From: Helianthus annuus
Taxonomy: Eukaryota > Streptophyta > Magnoliopsida > Asterales > Asteraceae
Assembly: GCF_002127325.2 (NCBI RefSeq)
Contig: NC_035436.2
Span: forward strand, 22,513,383-22,577,382
Length of the DNA stretch: 64,000 nucleotides
Direction of reading: 5' to 3'
The notes beneath the pieces are model-generated. The model did not search any database and was not told the DNA's origin. It saw only the letters and a list, made by a program, of their open reading frames with translations. The position numbers and the translations under genes are program-made. Below are positions 11,813 to 23,044 of this stretch, piece by piece; the stretch's first letter is position 1, and each line of letters starts with the position of its first letter.

Positions 11813-13144
11813 ATGCCTCGGTATGAACCCAGTGTGCCTCTTGATTTTGAGGAATTTGCTACTGGCCTAGGGTTCAAACCGGACAATTCTTCAAACACAT
11901 CCTCTAAGCAACAAGAAACTTCAGCATCCATGAAGCAAAGTCCTCCAATTATTGAGGACTATGAGACATCGGATGATGAATCAGCATTGGATGTGAGTGA
12001 TCAGGATAAATCACTTAACAAGATGAAAGGAGTAGTTATTCCACGATAGAATCACATTCTTTGTGATCCTGATACTCCTGATGTCCCATCTGTTAAGAAA
12101 CAAGTGATTGATTCTGTCAAAGTTGATAAGACATGTGTGTCTACTGTTAAAAGCAGTAATGTGTTGTATACATTGGTTGGAGGTGATAAAATTTACTCAG
12201 ATCACGATTTCCCAATTAAAAATGTAAATCAATCTTTGATTGATAAAGTCTTTGAAGACAACACAAACAAATTTTTGGGAAAAACACTTCCTGGAATTGT
12301 TGTAACACAATGTGATCCAATTCCTAAGGCTGAGATTAGAAAACAGTTTGGTAATCAAAAATCTTCAACCACTCAACAACCTAGTGCTTCTAATGGTAAA
12401 CAACTAGTCAAACGAGCTCAAAAGCATAAGGTCTCTCAAATGAAATCTGAAACAAATGGAGCTCGATCTCAAAAGAAAGCAAAAAGTGTCAAATTCGTGG
12501 CTTCCACAGGTACTGATAAGATTGAGACTTTTGAGAATAAATCAAACACAGATTTTGTACAACAGGTCACGATCTTAAAACGTAACATTGATAACAATTA
12601 CACTCAACGCACAAATGGGTGTGATGAAAAGGCTAGTACCTCAGGTTCCATGGGTTCGACATCTTGTGGTCAATCAAGTTCTCCTAAATTTGTTGAAAGG
12701 AGAACATGTTTTAAATGTGGAGAATTTGGGCACATCATCAAAAACTGCCCAAATGCTCCAAAGAATAAATTTGTTGAGAAAGCTCCACCTGAAACAGTTC
12801 ATCCTCAACGTTGGTCAGTTTCACCTAAACATGATAAACGAACACTAAAAGAACAAGAAACTAAACAACGACATAAGAACATGAAAACTGTTGAAAAAGC
12901 TTTGAAATCTGAAGTTAAAACAGTTAAAAGGGAACCAAGTGTGTCACAACCTGTAAAACCAGAAGCTTCAAAAACTGTTTACAACACTCAAACTGGTAGG
13001 CAAAAACAAACTTGGTTACCTAAGGCGGGTGACAATTCAGGGGGAGCAGTTGTTCTTGAAAACCATCAAGACATTGATATCACGTTTCGTGATGCTCAGG
13101 GACGACCCAAGACCACTAAGGCTTGGGTCCCCATCCTCAACTGA
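11813..13144 (+). pseudogene. Copia gag, C-terminal part, with in-frame stop
   Basis: Gag packages element RNA into cytoplasmic particles. Two open segments lie in one frame (11813-12049 and 12104-13144), separated by a TAG at 12047-12049 that looks like a point-mutated glutamine codon. The second segment carries a CCHC zinc knuckle, CFKCGEFGHIIKNC, at residues 202-215 of that segment and a lysine-rich tail ending KAWVPILN before a stop. The N-terminal UBN2-type Gag domain expected in Copia elements is absent and the leader is almost nonexistent, indicating a 5' internal deletion. The stop at the gag-pol boundary may be normal for this group. Confidence 0.85.
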
Positions 13145-15048
13145 TGTTTTTAAATGACATGTGCAGGGTGTTCCAGGAGGAACTATTAATAGTCATTGGA
13201 TTGTTGATAGTGGAGCATCAGCACATGACTGGCGACTTACGACTCTTATACGACGTGAGAAATATTAGAGGAGGGTATGTCGCATTTGCGGGAGACAAAG
13301 GCGGTTACATCACTGGAGAGGGAAGTTTCTCCAATGGTATTGTGTGCTTCGATAAGATCAATTATGTTAAGCAAATTGATCATAATCTTCTCAGTGTGTC
13401 GCAAATCTGCGATAAAAAATTCTCCGTGCATTTTGATGATGCCGGCTGCTATGTGCTGAAACCTGGATTCAAAATTCGACAAGAATGGATTCTCTTATCG
13501 GCTCCGAGAGTTAATGATCTTTATATTCTCGACATGAGCCAAGCGATTACCACATCTGCACAAGTCACTTGCTTTGTCTCGAAAGCCACGGAAAAGGAGT
13601 CTATATCTTGGCACAGAAGAATGGGACACATTCACTTGAGAAAGATGAACCATTTAGTGAAAAATAATCTTGTGAATGGTGTGCCTGTGAGAAGTTTTCA
13701 TTTACAAGATATCTGTGTCTCGTGCCAAAAGGGGAAGCAAACAAAGAAGTCTCATCCTTTGAAGAAAATCAACACTGTCAGCATACCTCTCGAACGTCTT
13801 CATATGGATCTTTTTGGACCTATGAAACACAAGACAACATTCGGAGATGCTTATTGTCTAGTCGTTACTGATGATTATTCTAGATTTTCTTGGGTATCCT
13901 TCATGGCACACAAGAGTGAAACTCCTGGCATCCTCAAGGATCTTCTTACAATGTTGGAGAATCTCTATTCGTTGAAAGTGAAGAGGATCCGAAGCGACAA
14001 TGGAACCGAATTCAAGAATCAATTTATGGATGAGTTTTGTACTTCTAAAGGCATTCTTCATGAGTACAGTTCTCGTTATACTCCACAACAAAATGGTGTC
14101 GCGGAGAGGAAGAATCGGACGATTATAGAAACTGGAAGAACAATGTTAGTAGAGTCGGAACTCCCTATTCAATTATGGGGGGAGGCTGTATCGGCTGCAT
14201 GCTACACGTTAAACAGAGTTCTTACAGTAAAGAGACATGGCAAAACTTGCTTCGAACTCCTTCCGAAAAGGAAACCGGATGTTTCTTATCTAGAACCGTT
14301 CGGTGCTCCATGTACTATGATCGAGCCGGATGGAAAGTTTGGAGCGAAAGCTATCGAAGGTTTTTTCCTTGGATATGCTACTCCGAATTTTCGTGTTTGG
14401 AATCTGGCTACCAAAAAGATTGAGCTATGGAGTGAAGTGAGGGTTCAAAGGTACACGAGTCCTGTTAGGGCTCCAGGTGAACCGTGGATGTTCGATTATG
14501 ATGGACTGTTTGACTCCTTCAATCTGCCAACCTTTGATGAAGAGTCAGCAGCGGCTAGGATGTTGTTGGAAAGTGACAACGTTGCTGACTCGCCTTTGGT
14601 TAGACCTATTGTTGTTGACCCACAAGCTTCTTCGTCTGTCAACAATATGGTTCAAAATGAGGTTTATGAAGATGCTGCTGATTATAATGAATCTTCTGAA
14701 GATGATGAATATCATGATGCAGCTGAAGGATCTTCGGCTCCAGCTGCTCCTGTTCAAGGTGCCTCTGTTGATACACCTCATGTGCAGAATGTAGACACTG
14801 CTGAAGGGAATGCATCCACTTCTACACACATTCCGGGTGTGGAGTTGGTTGTTGATCTTAATCTTAACAATTTGGGTATCAATGCACGTGTGTCAGAAAA
14901 TCCTGAAATGAGGATTCATGATACCCACCCCCGGCAGAATATTATAGGAGATGTCCATCGCGGTGTGCAGACGCGTAATCAGCTGAGAAACAACCAGAAT
15001 GCTGGTTTGTATTCAGCAATAAGAGAATCTGGTGTTCAGAATGACTAG
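13123..15048 (+). pseudogene. Copia pol: protease remnant and integrase
   Basis: The protease motif DSGAS is encoded near 13208-13222, but about two bases are missing just after it, so the motif and the downstream HMTGDLRLLYDV lie in different frames. The 641-codon frame then carries the pre-integrase zinc region (WHRRMGH ... CVSCQKGK) and the integrase core with D229 (HMDLFG), D292 (SDNGTEF) and E328 (AERKNR), a D-D-35-E spacing typical of the fold. The C-terminal part is acidic and low-complexity. It ends at a TAG created by a 9-bp tandem duplication of AGAATGACT; without it the frame would read on into RT. The integrase itself looks intact. Confidence 0.9.
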
Positions 15049-15072
15049 AATGACTGGTCCTTCGCGTGTTAC

Positions 15073-15510
15073 GTGTCACAAGAAGAACCAAAATCGTGGA
15101 AAGAAGCGTTGAAAGACAATGCTTGGGTTGAAGCCATGCAGGAAGAATTGCAGCAATTTCAAAAGCTTGGTGTTTGGAAGCTTGTTGAAAGACCTGAGAA
15201 CTACAAGAAAATTGGCACTCGATGGGTTTTCAAATGCAAGAAAGACGACCGTGGAGTGGTTATCCGGAACAAAGCACGTTTAGTCGTTCAAGGTTTTCGT
15301 CAGATAGAAGGAATCGACTACAACGAAGTCTATGCACCTGTTGCACGTCTGGAAGCAATTCGGATCTTTCTGGCTTATGCCTCATTCAAAGGATTCAAGG
15401 TTTACCAGATGGACGTCAAAAGTGCATTCTTACATGGTGTGGTTGAAGAAGAGGTGTACGTCGAACAGCCTCCAGGTTTTGAAGATCCTATCATCCCGAT
15501 CGGGTTTGGT
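15073..15510 (+). pseudogene. Copia pol: RT N-terminal part
   Basis: The frame carries hallmark Copia reverse-transcriptase segments: [40 protein letters not shown] and the first catalytic aspartate block [12 protein letters not shown]. It is in the same frame as the integrase segment, separated by the TAG. Near 15496 a one-base loss after the codons for DPIIP throws the remainder into another frame; the frame after that point is meaningless. Confidence 0.9.
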
Positions 15511-16613
15511 TGCTCAACAAAGCTCTCTATGGTCTACATCAAGCACCGCGAGCTTGGTATGCAACCTTATCCAACTATCTGCTGGAGAACGGTTTTCGTA
15601 AAGGTCTTATCGACTGTACTCTTTTCATCAAAGAACAAGATGGAGATCTTCTTCTGGTACAGGTATACGTTGATGATATTATTTTTGGTTCTAATAATGA
15701 TGTCTTGTGTAGGAATTTCGAGCGCATTATGCAAGATAAATTTGAGATGAGTGCTATGGGAGAAATGACCTTTTTCTTGGGCCTACAAGTGCAACAAACT
15801 GAGTCTGGGATATTCATCAATCAGACTAAATATGTTGATGACATCTTGAGCCGGTTCCAGATGTCTGATGCAACGCCCATTGGTACCCCACTGCCACAAA
15901 ATCACGGAATTACTCCAGACTTGAAGGGTGAAGCTGTTAGCCCCTCGTACTACCGCGCAATGATCGGATCTCTTATGTACCTCACAGCATCAAGGCCAGA
16001 CATAATGTACCCAACGTGCCTGCTTGCCAGATATCAAGTCAACCCGAAGGCCTCACATCTTGCAGCTGTAAAAAGGATTTTTCGTTATTTGAAGGGTTAC
16101 CCTGACACCGGTCTATGGTACCCTAAGGATAATAACTTTGACTTGATCGCATTCAGTGATTCTGATTTTGGCGGATGCAAAATCGATGGCAAATCCACAA
16201 CGGCTGGATGTCAGTTTTTAGGAAATCGCCTAGTCACATGGCAGTGCAAGAAGCAGACGTGCGTCACTACATCAACATGCGAAGCTGAATACATTGCTGC
16301 CTCAAGTTGTTGCTCCCAAGTTCTTTGGATCCAACAACAATTACGCGACTACGGTTTTGAATTCCTAACTACTCCTATTTACGTTGATAATTCTGTTGCA
16401 TTACAGATCACTAGAAATCCTGTGCAGCACTCAAAGACCAAACACATCGAAATCAAATATCACTTCATACGTGATTGCTTTGAGAATAGGCTAATCGATG
16501 TTGTTAAGGTCCACACCGATGACCAACGTACCGACCTTTTTACCAAAGCATTTGACAAATCAAGATTTGACTTTTTATTATTGGTAAATGGCATTAAGGT
16601 CAAGCAAGAGTAA
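15510..16613 (+). pseudogene. Copia pol: RT catalytic half and RNase H
   Basis: The 367-codon frame resumes at [16 protein letters not shown] and contains the RT active site YVDDI (15666-15677). The RNase H domain follows, with acidic residues visible in FSDSDFGG, CEAEYIAA and IYVDNS, then the conserved HSKTKHIEIKYHFIRD block and the stop. Within this segment I see no break. Together with the two segments upstream, the polyprotein is complete except for one stop and two frameshifts, so the element decayed recently. Confidence 0.9.
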
Positions 16614-17141
16614 ACCAACATCGGAAAATCATTTTTGTAAATATCTTTGCGTCTTTTGAATTTTATCTTAGTTTATTGATTTTAGGGGGAGTAAATCCAA
16701 AATCTGAAAATCCAAAAACATCGAAAAAATTTTCAAAAACACAAAAACAATAGAAAAACAAAAATGAGTTTCCTGGCGAGAAAAAGAGAAAATGATAGTA
16801 CATCAATGGTCTATCCAAACCTCTTTGAACCTTAAATGAAAAACGATAAGCAGCTCTATATGAGATGTATCGGTAGGCTCACAATCATTTTAAAGTGTGC
16901 AGGGTGATATAAACTTAAATCGACTGAAGATCAGGTGGGAACCATTCATTGGCATATGGTCTTAGTACCGGAATTTCGTTTGATAGATTGCCGAGGTTCT
17001 GAGATATGCGGTCTTTATGCTGCTTATCATCTGGGTATCATGGTTGTATCTTTTACCGAAAAATAACGGGGACGCAAGTCTAGATCTTCCATGATACTAT
17101 ACATACGTGTACATATCTCATACTGCATTCGACCTCAATAA

Positions 17142-17349
17142 GTGATAAACAATCACATGTCCATATCAAAATAAGTGATAAAATATCACATTATCCGGGA
17201 GTCAAGTTCGTCTCTCTGCTGTACGGAAGTACTGACCTGTTCACGGACTTGCTCCTGTGCCCTCATGCATATGAAAATCAAGTTCCTCATCAATAAGTGA
17301 TTCTATCACATAGGGCTTGTTTTCAAATCAAAATAAGTGAGAATCTCAC
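17142..17349 (+). repeat. array of four AATAAGTGA-led short hairpins
   Basis: Four short palindromes, each preceded by AATAA: GTGATAAACAATCAC, GTGATAAAATATCAC, GTGATTCTATCAC and GTGAGAATCTCAC (starting at 17142, 17175, 17297 and 17337). The last has a changed base on both arms, which preserves pairing. Confidence 0.7.
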
Positions 17350-18286
17350 ATCATATACAGTCAAACAGATGATAATCGGTATACTCACCGGTAAGATGAA
17401 CCCTCGTGCATACCTTGATACGGGAATGTGTCGTGATGTGGATGAACACCGGTCGATAAGTATAAATCATACCTTAACGTATCCCCTCGCCATGATTACA
17501 TCTGATAAGTTGAGCTTAAGTGGACAACAATACCGATAATTGTTATAGGATGCTTATTTTAATGTTAACTAACTGAACAACAAGAGTGTTTTGACATGAC
17601 CGTACACACTGATATGATTCTCTTACCCTCGAAACTCGCAAAAAGAATGTCTGTATATATTTATTTACTGCTTAACTTTTATTGTCTTTTTTTAAACAGT
17701 TTTGTCGTTTGGTGCATATCAGCACGACATTAGCGGTGATGTCGTTTGATAACACTCAAAGGATATTAAAATTGTTTGTCTTTTTACTTATTCAAAAATA
17801 CCAAAAAGATTTTAGGTGTGTTTTAATATAAACTTTATAAAAGCCAAAAAGATTTTATTTCTACTTTATTTTCGATCGTACGATGTTGGAGCTCGAGTCT
17901 TCGTTTCCTGAAACCTGACTGAAAACCGAATTGACTAAATCTTCATAAACGGTCGAAATTTGCAAGTTTTGAAAGTTAAAAAAAAACTAAAACTGACAAA
18001 TTTCTAAAAACTTTCAAACTGTCGGACGGTGTTTGATTGAGACATGGTCATTCGTGTGTCATTTGTTTATATTAACTATATTCCAAGCATTTGTTCTCAT
18101 TACGCGTTTAGATTTCTTGCATGTGCAGATTCTAAAGGCAAGGAGAACATGGTCGATGACAAGCTTCGGAATGAAGACACGACGTGAAGGCGCTCAAAAG
18201 TTGAAGTTGATCGAGTTGCCGCTGACCATCTTCAACACCACAAGGATCTCAAGCATTGAAGATCAAGTCACTCACGAGCATAACTC

Positions 18287-18488
18287 AAGGGGGAGCTTAT
18301 GTTAAGGGGGAGTTTGTCAACACACTTCCTACATGATACGGGTAGTTTGTTGATACACTCTCTGCTTTCAAGACGTGAAGACTTTGAAGATCCTCCGACA
18401 TTGAAGACTTGAAAGGACATCAGAGTCTTGAAGACACGAAGATCAAAGATGATCAAGATCGAGACAAAGCTACAGCCAAGGGGGAGTT
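18287..18488 (+). other. multiple polypurine tracts before Copia 3' LTR
   Basis: AAGGGGGAG occurs three times, the last directly before the LTR TGTTGG. Repeated polypurine tracts near the 3' LTR are a recognised feature of Sireviruses. The stretch between them is rich in GAAGAC/GAAGATC words. Confidence 0.75.
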
Positions 18489-19135
18489 TGTTGGTGCACT
18501 TGTGTCTGTACTTTGTCTGTATTCGGTCATGATGTAAAACGATGTCCTTGTTAGTCCTGTAAGTTTGACCAAGTCAACCATCCTCCTGAATTGACTTGGA
18601 CAAACAGTTAGATTATGGTTGTATAATGTTTTGTGTCAAAGGATAAGGCATCAAAGGATTGTGTATATCCTTCGATGAGCTCGAAAGATATCATTCGATG
18701 GATACAGATGGACTTCGAAGGATATGCCATCCTTCGAAGTATATGTGGATCCTTCGATGGCTTTGTGATCGACAGATGATCTATCGATCGGTCAGTTTGA
18801 TCCTTCGACCATACAACCTGTGCTGGGTATATATACCCATGCAGTGTGTTCATTTCAAAAAAAGACACAAGAGACAGAAAGATAGACTCGAGAGATAGAG
18901 AGAGTAATCTGTCTAGAACACACACACTTAGAGAGAGTTTACAAAACTGATTTGTAAACATTGTGCTTGTAACCGAACCTTCATTCGCATTAATACAAGT
19001 GGTGTTAATCGGTGAATCTTGTGTGTTTTGTGTTTGTGCTTGTTTCAACTCGGTTTGCACTCTAGCTTGGATTCCGCACTCGCTAGTGTGTTAAACATAA
19101 CAAGGTTAAGGTTTAACCTCATCCTCCGAGAGGGA

Positions 19136-19141
<6 letters not shown>
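18489..19141 (+). repeat. Copia 3' LTR
   Basis: Uninterrupted copy of the LTR, which shows what the gypsy target looked like before insertion (CCCATGCAGTGTGTTCATT). It ends CCTATA where the 5' copy has CCTACA and is followed directly by a TA microsatellite. Confidence 0.92.
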
Positions 19142-19180
<39 letters not shown>

Positions 19181-20060
19181 TTGTTATAGAAAATAATACT
19201 TAAAGGAAATACTTACCTAATTTTGTTCAGCAACCGGATCAACCCAATTCCCTTGATTGTCCGTGTGGGTTTTAGTATACGTAGGTACCCAATCCATCTC
19301 CTGTTTAACAATAAACTTAGATTAGACATTAAATAAATAAAGGCTTACACACACGCACGCATACATAAAACATTACATTTTTATAGGCGGTGCTACTGTA
19401 CGACGATGTCCCCCCACGGTATGGGAATTGTTGTTTCTCGCGTACTAGTGTGTTGGCCTTGCTTCTTTTAATATATTTTTCGTCCCGAAAACCTTCAATG
19501 GTTCTCAACCAGTTATCATAGGGCATATCCGCAGGATGGTATGCCCTTGCGCTCGCAATATCATTGTAACCTCCCTTGCTCTTAAATAATTTTTTAGCGT
19601 CATACTTGCGGTCAGAGTACCGCTTCATAAGCACAGCCCTAATACCACCCGTCAGAGTACCGCTTCATAAGCACAGCCCTAATACAGCCCTAATATCAAA
19701 ATTGAAATTTTCCTACAAATTAAATAAAAAAGTTAAAATATCATATATAAATTAGATTTGCATGTGCTTAAATGTTTGATAAAATTTTATGCATATAACT
19801 TATTTACTCGTAAGTGGTTCATGAGGGCATCCTTGTAATGTTGTTCAACGTTATCTAATCCAATTTTATCAAACGGGATGGTCCGCCACATATACAGGCC
19901 GGCCTCCCGTGAAAACATATCTCTTGATTTACCAACCGGGGTATAGGTGACCTCTCTGTCAAACGTAAGCGATACAGCCCCCCCCCCCCCCCCGCCTTTT
20001 ACCAGACGCCTTAGTTTCTCGTTTTTTGGCTTTCCCCCTAACCTTCTTTACGAGACGCAT
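19142..20060 (-). pseudogene. CACTA Transposase_24-like gene (module X1, right part)
   Basis: The minus strand starts at an ATG (20060) encoding MRLVKKVRGKAKKRE, runs through a poly-G (plus-strand C16) glycine tract and continues in other frames as VTYTPVGKSRDMFSREAGLY and FDKIGLDNVEQHYKDAL. It then reads KRYSDRKYDAKKLFKSKGGY through to KRSKANTLV...FPYRGGT. This order matches the plant Ptta/En/Spm (Transposase_24) family of CACTA-encoded proteins. X1 keeps a sense codon (TTA) where X2 and X3 have TGA in the FDKIG-DNVEQ segment, but it has a local duplication near 19640-19685 that replaces the DLEAKNLTGG segment. The 3' exon is displaced to 2254-2515 by the Copia. Non-functional. Confidence 0.75.
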
Positions 20061-20289
20061 AGTTTTTTAAGCTTGTTATGTTCTTAATGATTGTTTTAAA
20101 TTTTGGGCGGAACATTATGTTTTAAATCATCATTTCAATTTCGATTAGGTGTTTTCTTAGCTCGTTATGTTTATATGAGGCACGATTTTTTAAATATGTA
20201 ATGTTCTTCATGGTGGTTTAAATTTTGATGGGTATTTTCTTAGCTCCTTTTGTTTTAAATGTTCTTCATGGTGGTTTAAATTTCGACCA

Positions 20290-20356
20290 AGTTCTCATGA
20301 TTTTTTCATTTGTTCTCACGGTTCTCACAATATTTAGGGTTCTCATTTAAAGCCTT

Positions 20357-20357
<1 letters not shown>
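20290..20357 (-). repeat. MULE-like terminal repeat next to TA microsatellite
   Basis: The minus strand reads GGGTTTAAATGAGAACC, then TGTGAGAACCGTGAGAAC, then AAATCATGAGAACTTGG. The same end occurs at about 21051-21109, 36186-36255, 37005-37070, 40878-40930, 55690-55766 and 56580-56655, and in plus orientation at 32973-33020 and 41383-41430. Almost every copy borders a TA run. Confidence 0.7.

Positions 20358-20396
<39 letters not shown>
20358..20396. repeat. TA microsatellite between modules
   Basis: A simple (TA)n tract directly after the MULE-like end; the corresponding tracts in X2 and X3 are of different length. Confidence 0.9.
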
Positions 20397-20400
<4 letters not shown>

Positions 20401-21050
20401 CCAAAATCAGTACCAAAACAAAAGTAAATCAGAGAATACTAAATCGAATACATTGATCAATCATCAACTAACAATCATTGAATTGCGAATAAAATAAGAA
20501 CAATCGAAAAAAATCAGAACATTAACGAAATTAGGCGAATGTAACAACAAAGAAGAATAATAGAAGCACATATTATGTCGAGTCGATTCCCTGAAGCGAG
20601 TGTGGCCAATTATCAAAGCGATGTTGAATCGAGTCGACATAATACAGGGCGACCTTCAAAAGAGAAAAGTAACGGAAACATTTTATTGCTCGTCATCTTG
20701 ATGTTACCTATCGTATCATTCACTGCATCCTTAATAATGCGCCGATTCCCTTGAAACATGACTGTATATCCTTTTTGTATGAGTTGTCCCACACTCAACA
20801 GATTATGTTTCAAGCCTTATACATAAAAAACACTCTTTTTAGATTTTTTACACATGTGTAAATACAACAGATTTACGCATGTGTAAATGGCAAACTTACA
20901 CATGTGTAAATTTTCTTTATTTACGAATTCACGTAAATTTAAACGTGTAATTTAAATTTCTAACATTGTATTCGAATAATAATGAATAATAATGATAAGT
21001 GTAGAAAAAAATTTTGAATTTGAATTACTTTTGACCAAGTTCTCATGATT
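20397..21050. other. scrambled Copia fragments (module X1)
   Basis: After an A-rich leader (20397-20570), the plus strand carries a short Gag-like piece (FPEASVANYQS). At about 20640-20700 it is fused to minus-strand sequence for a GAG-pre-integrase segment (KHNLLSVGQLIQKGYTVMF ... KMTSNKMFPLL). X2 and X3 have the same fusion with a longer arginine-glycine Gag piece. Sense gag joined to antisense pol cannot be one gene. The remainder (20830-21050) is A/T-rich with TTTACACATGTGTAAAT palindromes. Confidence 0.6.
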
Positions 21051-21140
21051 TTTTCATTTGTACTCACGGTTCCCATAATATTTAGAGTTCTCATTTAAAC
21101 CCTTCCCTATATATATATATATATATACATATATATATAC

Positions 21141-21187
<47 letters not shown>

Positions 21188-21193
21188 CATATA
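21051..21193. repeat. second MULE-like end plus TA/TATACA microsatellite
   Basis: A terminal repeat with GTACTCACGGTTCCCATAA (a diverged version of the family end) is followed by about 85 bp of TA repeat with interspersed CATA units. It marks the junction between modules X1 and Y1. Confidence 0.65.
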
Positions 21194-21299
21194 ATCATCA
21201 ACTAACAATCATTGAACAGCTAACAAAATAAGAACAATCGAAAAAAATTAGAAAATTAACGAAATTAGGCGAATGTAACAACAAAGAAGAATAATTGAA

Positions 21300-22118
21300 G
21301 CACGTATTTGGTTCCCGCTACTTTTCTCTTTTGAAGGTCGCCCGGTATTATGTCGACTCGATTCACCATCGCTATTTTTAGTGTTCTGGGACTCTCGATG
21401 CCATGTATATCCTCGACCACGACAACGACCTCTGCTGGGACTGCGGCCTCTACCTCTACCTCGTCCGCTTTGATAATTAGCCACATTCGCTTCAGGGAAT
21501 GGGGTTGCACCGGCGGGTTACCATTGATGGTTTTGTAGTAGGAACTTGTTGTTTTGCTCCATGACCAGAACACATGACATCAATTCAGAATATTTAGTAA
21601 ATTTACGTTCCCGGTATTGCTGCGACAGGAGCATGTTTGAGTCATGGAACATTGAGAAAGTTTTTTTAAGCATGTCTTCATCAGTTATTTTTTCACCACA
21701 TATTTTTTACTCAGAGGTAATGTGAAACAAGGCAGAATTATATTCACTGACAGTCTTAAAATCCTGTAGTCGTAAATGAAGCCATTCATAGTGGGCTTTG
21801 GGGAGTAAGACTAACTTCTGGTGGTCAAAACATTCTTTGATGTTTGTCCATAGTTCAAGGGGGTCCTCAACAGTTAGATATTCCCGCTTTAGATCTTCAA
21901 GAAGACAGTTAGATATTCCCGCTTTAGATCTTCGTGAAGATGATGGCAGAGGAATATCATACCTTTCGCTTGATCTTGAGGTGAAGTTTGATTACGGTCA
22001 ATAATTATCTCCCCCAAATTATTTGTGTCAAATGAATTTTAGCATCAAGAGTCCATGGGAGGTAGTTGTTACCAGAGATGTCAAGTACGGTGAATTGAAG
22101 CTTTGATAAGTTAGACAT
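21300..22118 (-). pseudogene. Copia gag remnant (Y1)
   Basis: The minus strand starts MSNLSKLQFT at 22118, the usual start of a plant Copia Gag, and continues through broken frames to an arginine-glycine tract (NYQSGRGRGRGRSPSRGR) and the segment YTWHRESQNTKNSDGES, ending around SGNQ. The zinc knuckle expected next is absent here; a matching piece with the knuckle lies in plus orientation at 37073. A 30-bp duplication around 21870-21930 repeats TTAGATATTCCCGC. It is a fragment without protease or pol. Confidence 0.75.
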
Positions 22119-22640
22119 TTTATCTACAAAAGAAAGACACATGCATTTAATAACAAGCATGTGTATATAATGGATAGTCTAAGAGAACTTCGGGTTCTTT
22201 ATAATTAAAACTTCGGGTTCTATACAAGAAGACAATTTTCATATGCAGTGATGAGTTTGTGTATAAGAAAATGAGAGAAATATGAGAAGTGTATTCTTAT
22301 TCATCCAACTCTATCATTATATACATGTACATACGTAGTAGAAGATGTAACAGAAAATACAACTGGAGAAAAACCAGGACATATTATCTGTATTCATAAC
22401 ATTCGTATTAATCTTGACAGCAGGAAGTTGAAAGTTGGTGTTAGTTTTTTAGGGATATTGTATATGGAAGCCACACATGTATTAAAACTACTTTATAGGT
22501 GTTACATGTCGAAACAAGTAGAGGGTCTTATGTGTAATTGTTGTATTCTTAGAGGGTTTATTATTAGAAAAAAAGTAACGAACTGGAATCAGATCGTTAT
22601 AAGCTGTTGTAAACAGTTGTAAAGATCTTATCTCGATAAG
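22119..22640. other. no gene seen; retroelement-like noncoding sequence
   Basis: Upstream of the minus-strand gag is an A/T-rich stretch with a repeated CTTCGGGTTCT word. It is conserved in Y3 (57681-58205). Short frames have no domain. It is possibly an untranslated region or LTR of the elements on either side; I cannot define ends. Confidence 0.4.
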
Positions 22641-23039
22641 GAATTGACTCGTGTTCCTCTTATGATTCTTCTCAATTTCTTATTGCAACGTTGTTGTTCG
22701 ATTCTCTGGACGCCCTTGAATTTAAACCCTAATTCATCAAATTCCGCATTCAAATCGATCAATCAGCTTTTGTACAATTCGCTGAAATTGATCACTCTTC
22801 CGATCAATTTCGACTCGACTTCATTTCAATTCACTGAAATTGATCACTCTTTCGATCAATTTCACTTCCAAGTCATCGATTTTGTTCTTGGTTTTCGTTT
22901 CAATTCAAGGTTATGGCAATCTACAATTGCGTGTCTTTCTATAATCAAATTGGGAAAATTAGGGTTACGATCGTTGTTTATGCCGATGAGACACCAAGAA
23001 ACGGAAAAATTGGAAAAGTTAACTCAAGATAGCGCAAGA
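22641..23039 (+). pseudogene. gypsy-type gag leader, first part
   Basis: A plus-strand frame ends in MRHQETEKLEKLTQDSARVI and continues, after the Copia insertion, at 26243 with DGQQAILDQSYQI and then FPKFNGEEV, a Ty3-type Gag motif. Y3 has the uninterrupted version at 58203-58860. Stops occur within about 100 codons, so it is a remnant. Confidence 0.55.
22778..22880 (+). repeat. two-copy 52-bp tandem repeat
   Basis: The words CTGAAATTGATCACTCTT and CGATCAATTTC recur with a 52-bp period. The repeat is conserved in Y3 near 58340-58440. Confidence 0.75.
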
Positions 23040-23044
23040 GTAAT

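Larger units (their letters stand above)
16617..18488 (+). other. Copia 3' noncoding region
   Basis: Nearly 1.9 kb between the pol stop and the 3' LTR has no credible coding frame and no envelope-like gene. It holds a polypurine-like TTTAGGGGGAG near 16681, the four-hairpin array at 17142-17349, A/T-rich spacer and the final polypurine series. Confidence 0.7.
2516..19141 (+). mobile_element. Sirevirus-like Ty1/copia retrotransposon, split by a gypsy
   Basis: The element has two LTRs of about 655 bp (TGTTGG...CCTACA; the 3' copy ends CCTATA) flanked by TATAT on both sides. That duplication lies in a TA microsatellite and is therefore weak evidence. Between the LTRs are gag and pol in Copia order (protease, integrase, RT, RNase H), a 1.9 kb noncoding 3' region and repeated polypurine tracts. 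Several AAGGGGGAG tracts and a long 3' noncoding region are known features of Sireviruses. A complete gypsy lies inside the 5' LTR. I count about five LTR-LTR substitutions and two 2-bp indels over 653 bp. Stops and frameshifts make it non-autonomous now. Confidence 0.9.

Noticed and set aside
16617..18488. Envelope-like gene as in some Sireviruses
   Set aside because: Frames are short and lack membrane segments or coiled coils; the region looks noncoding.
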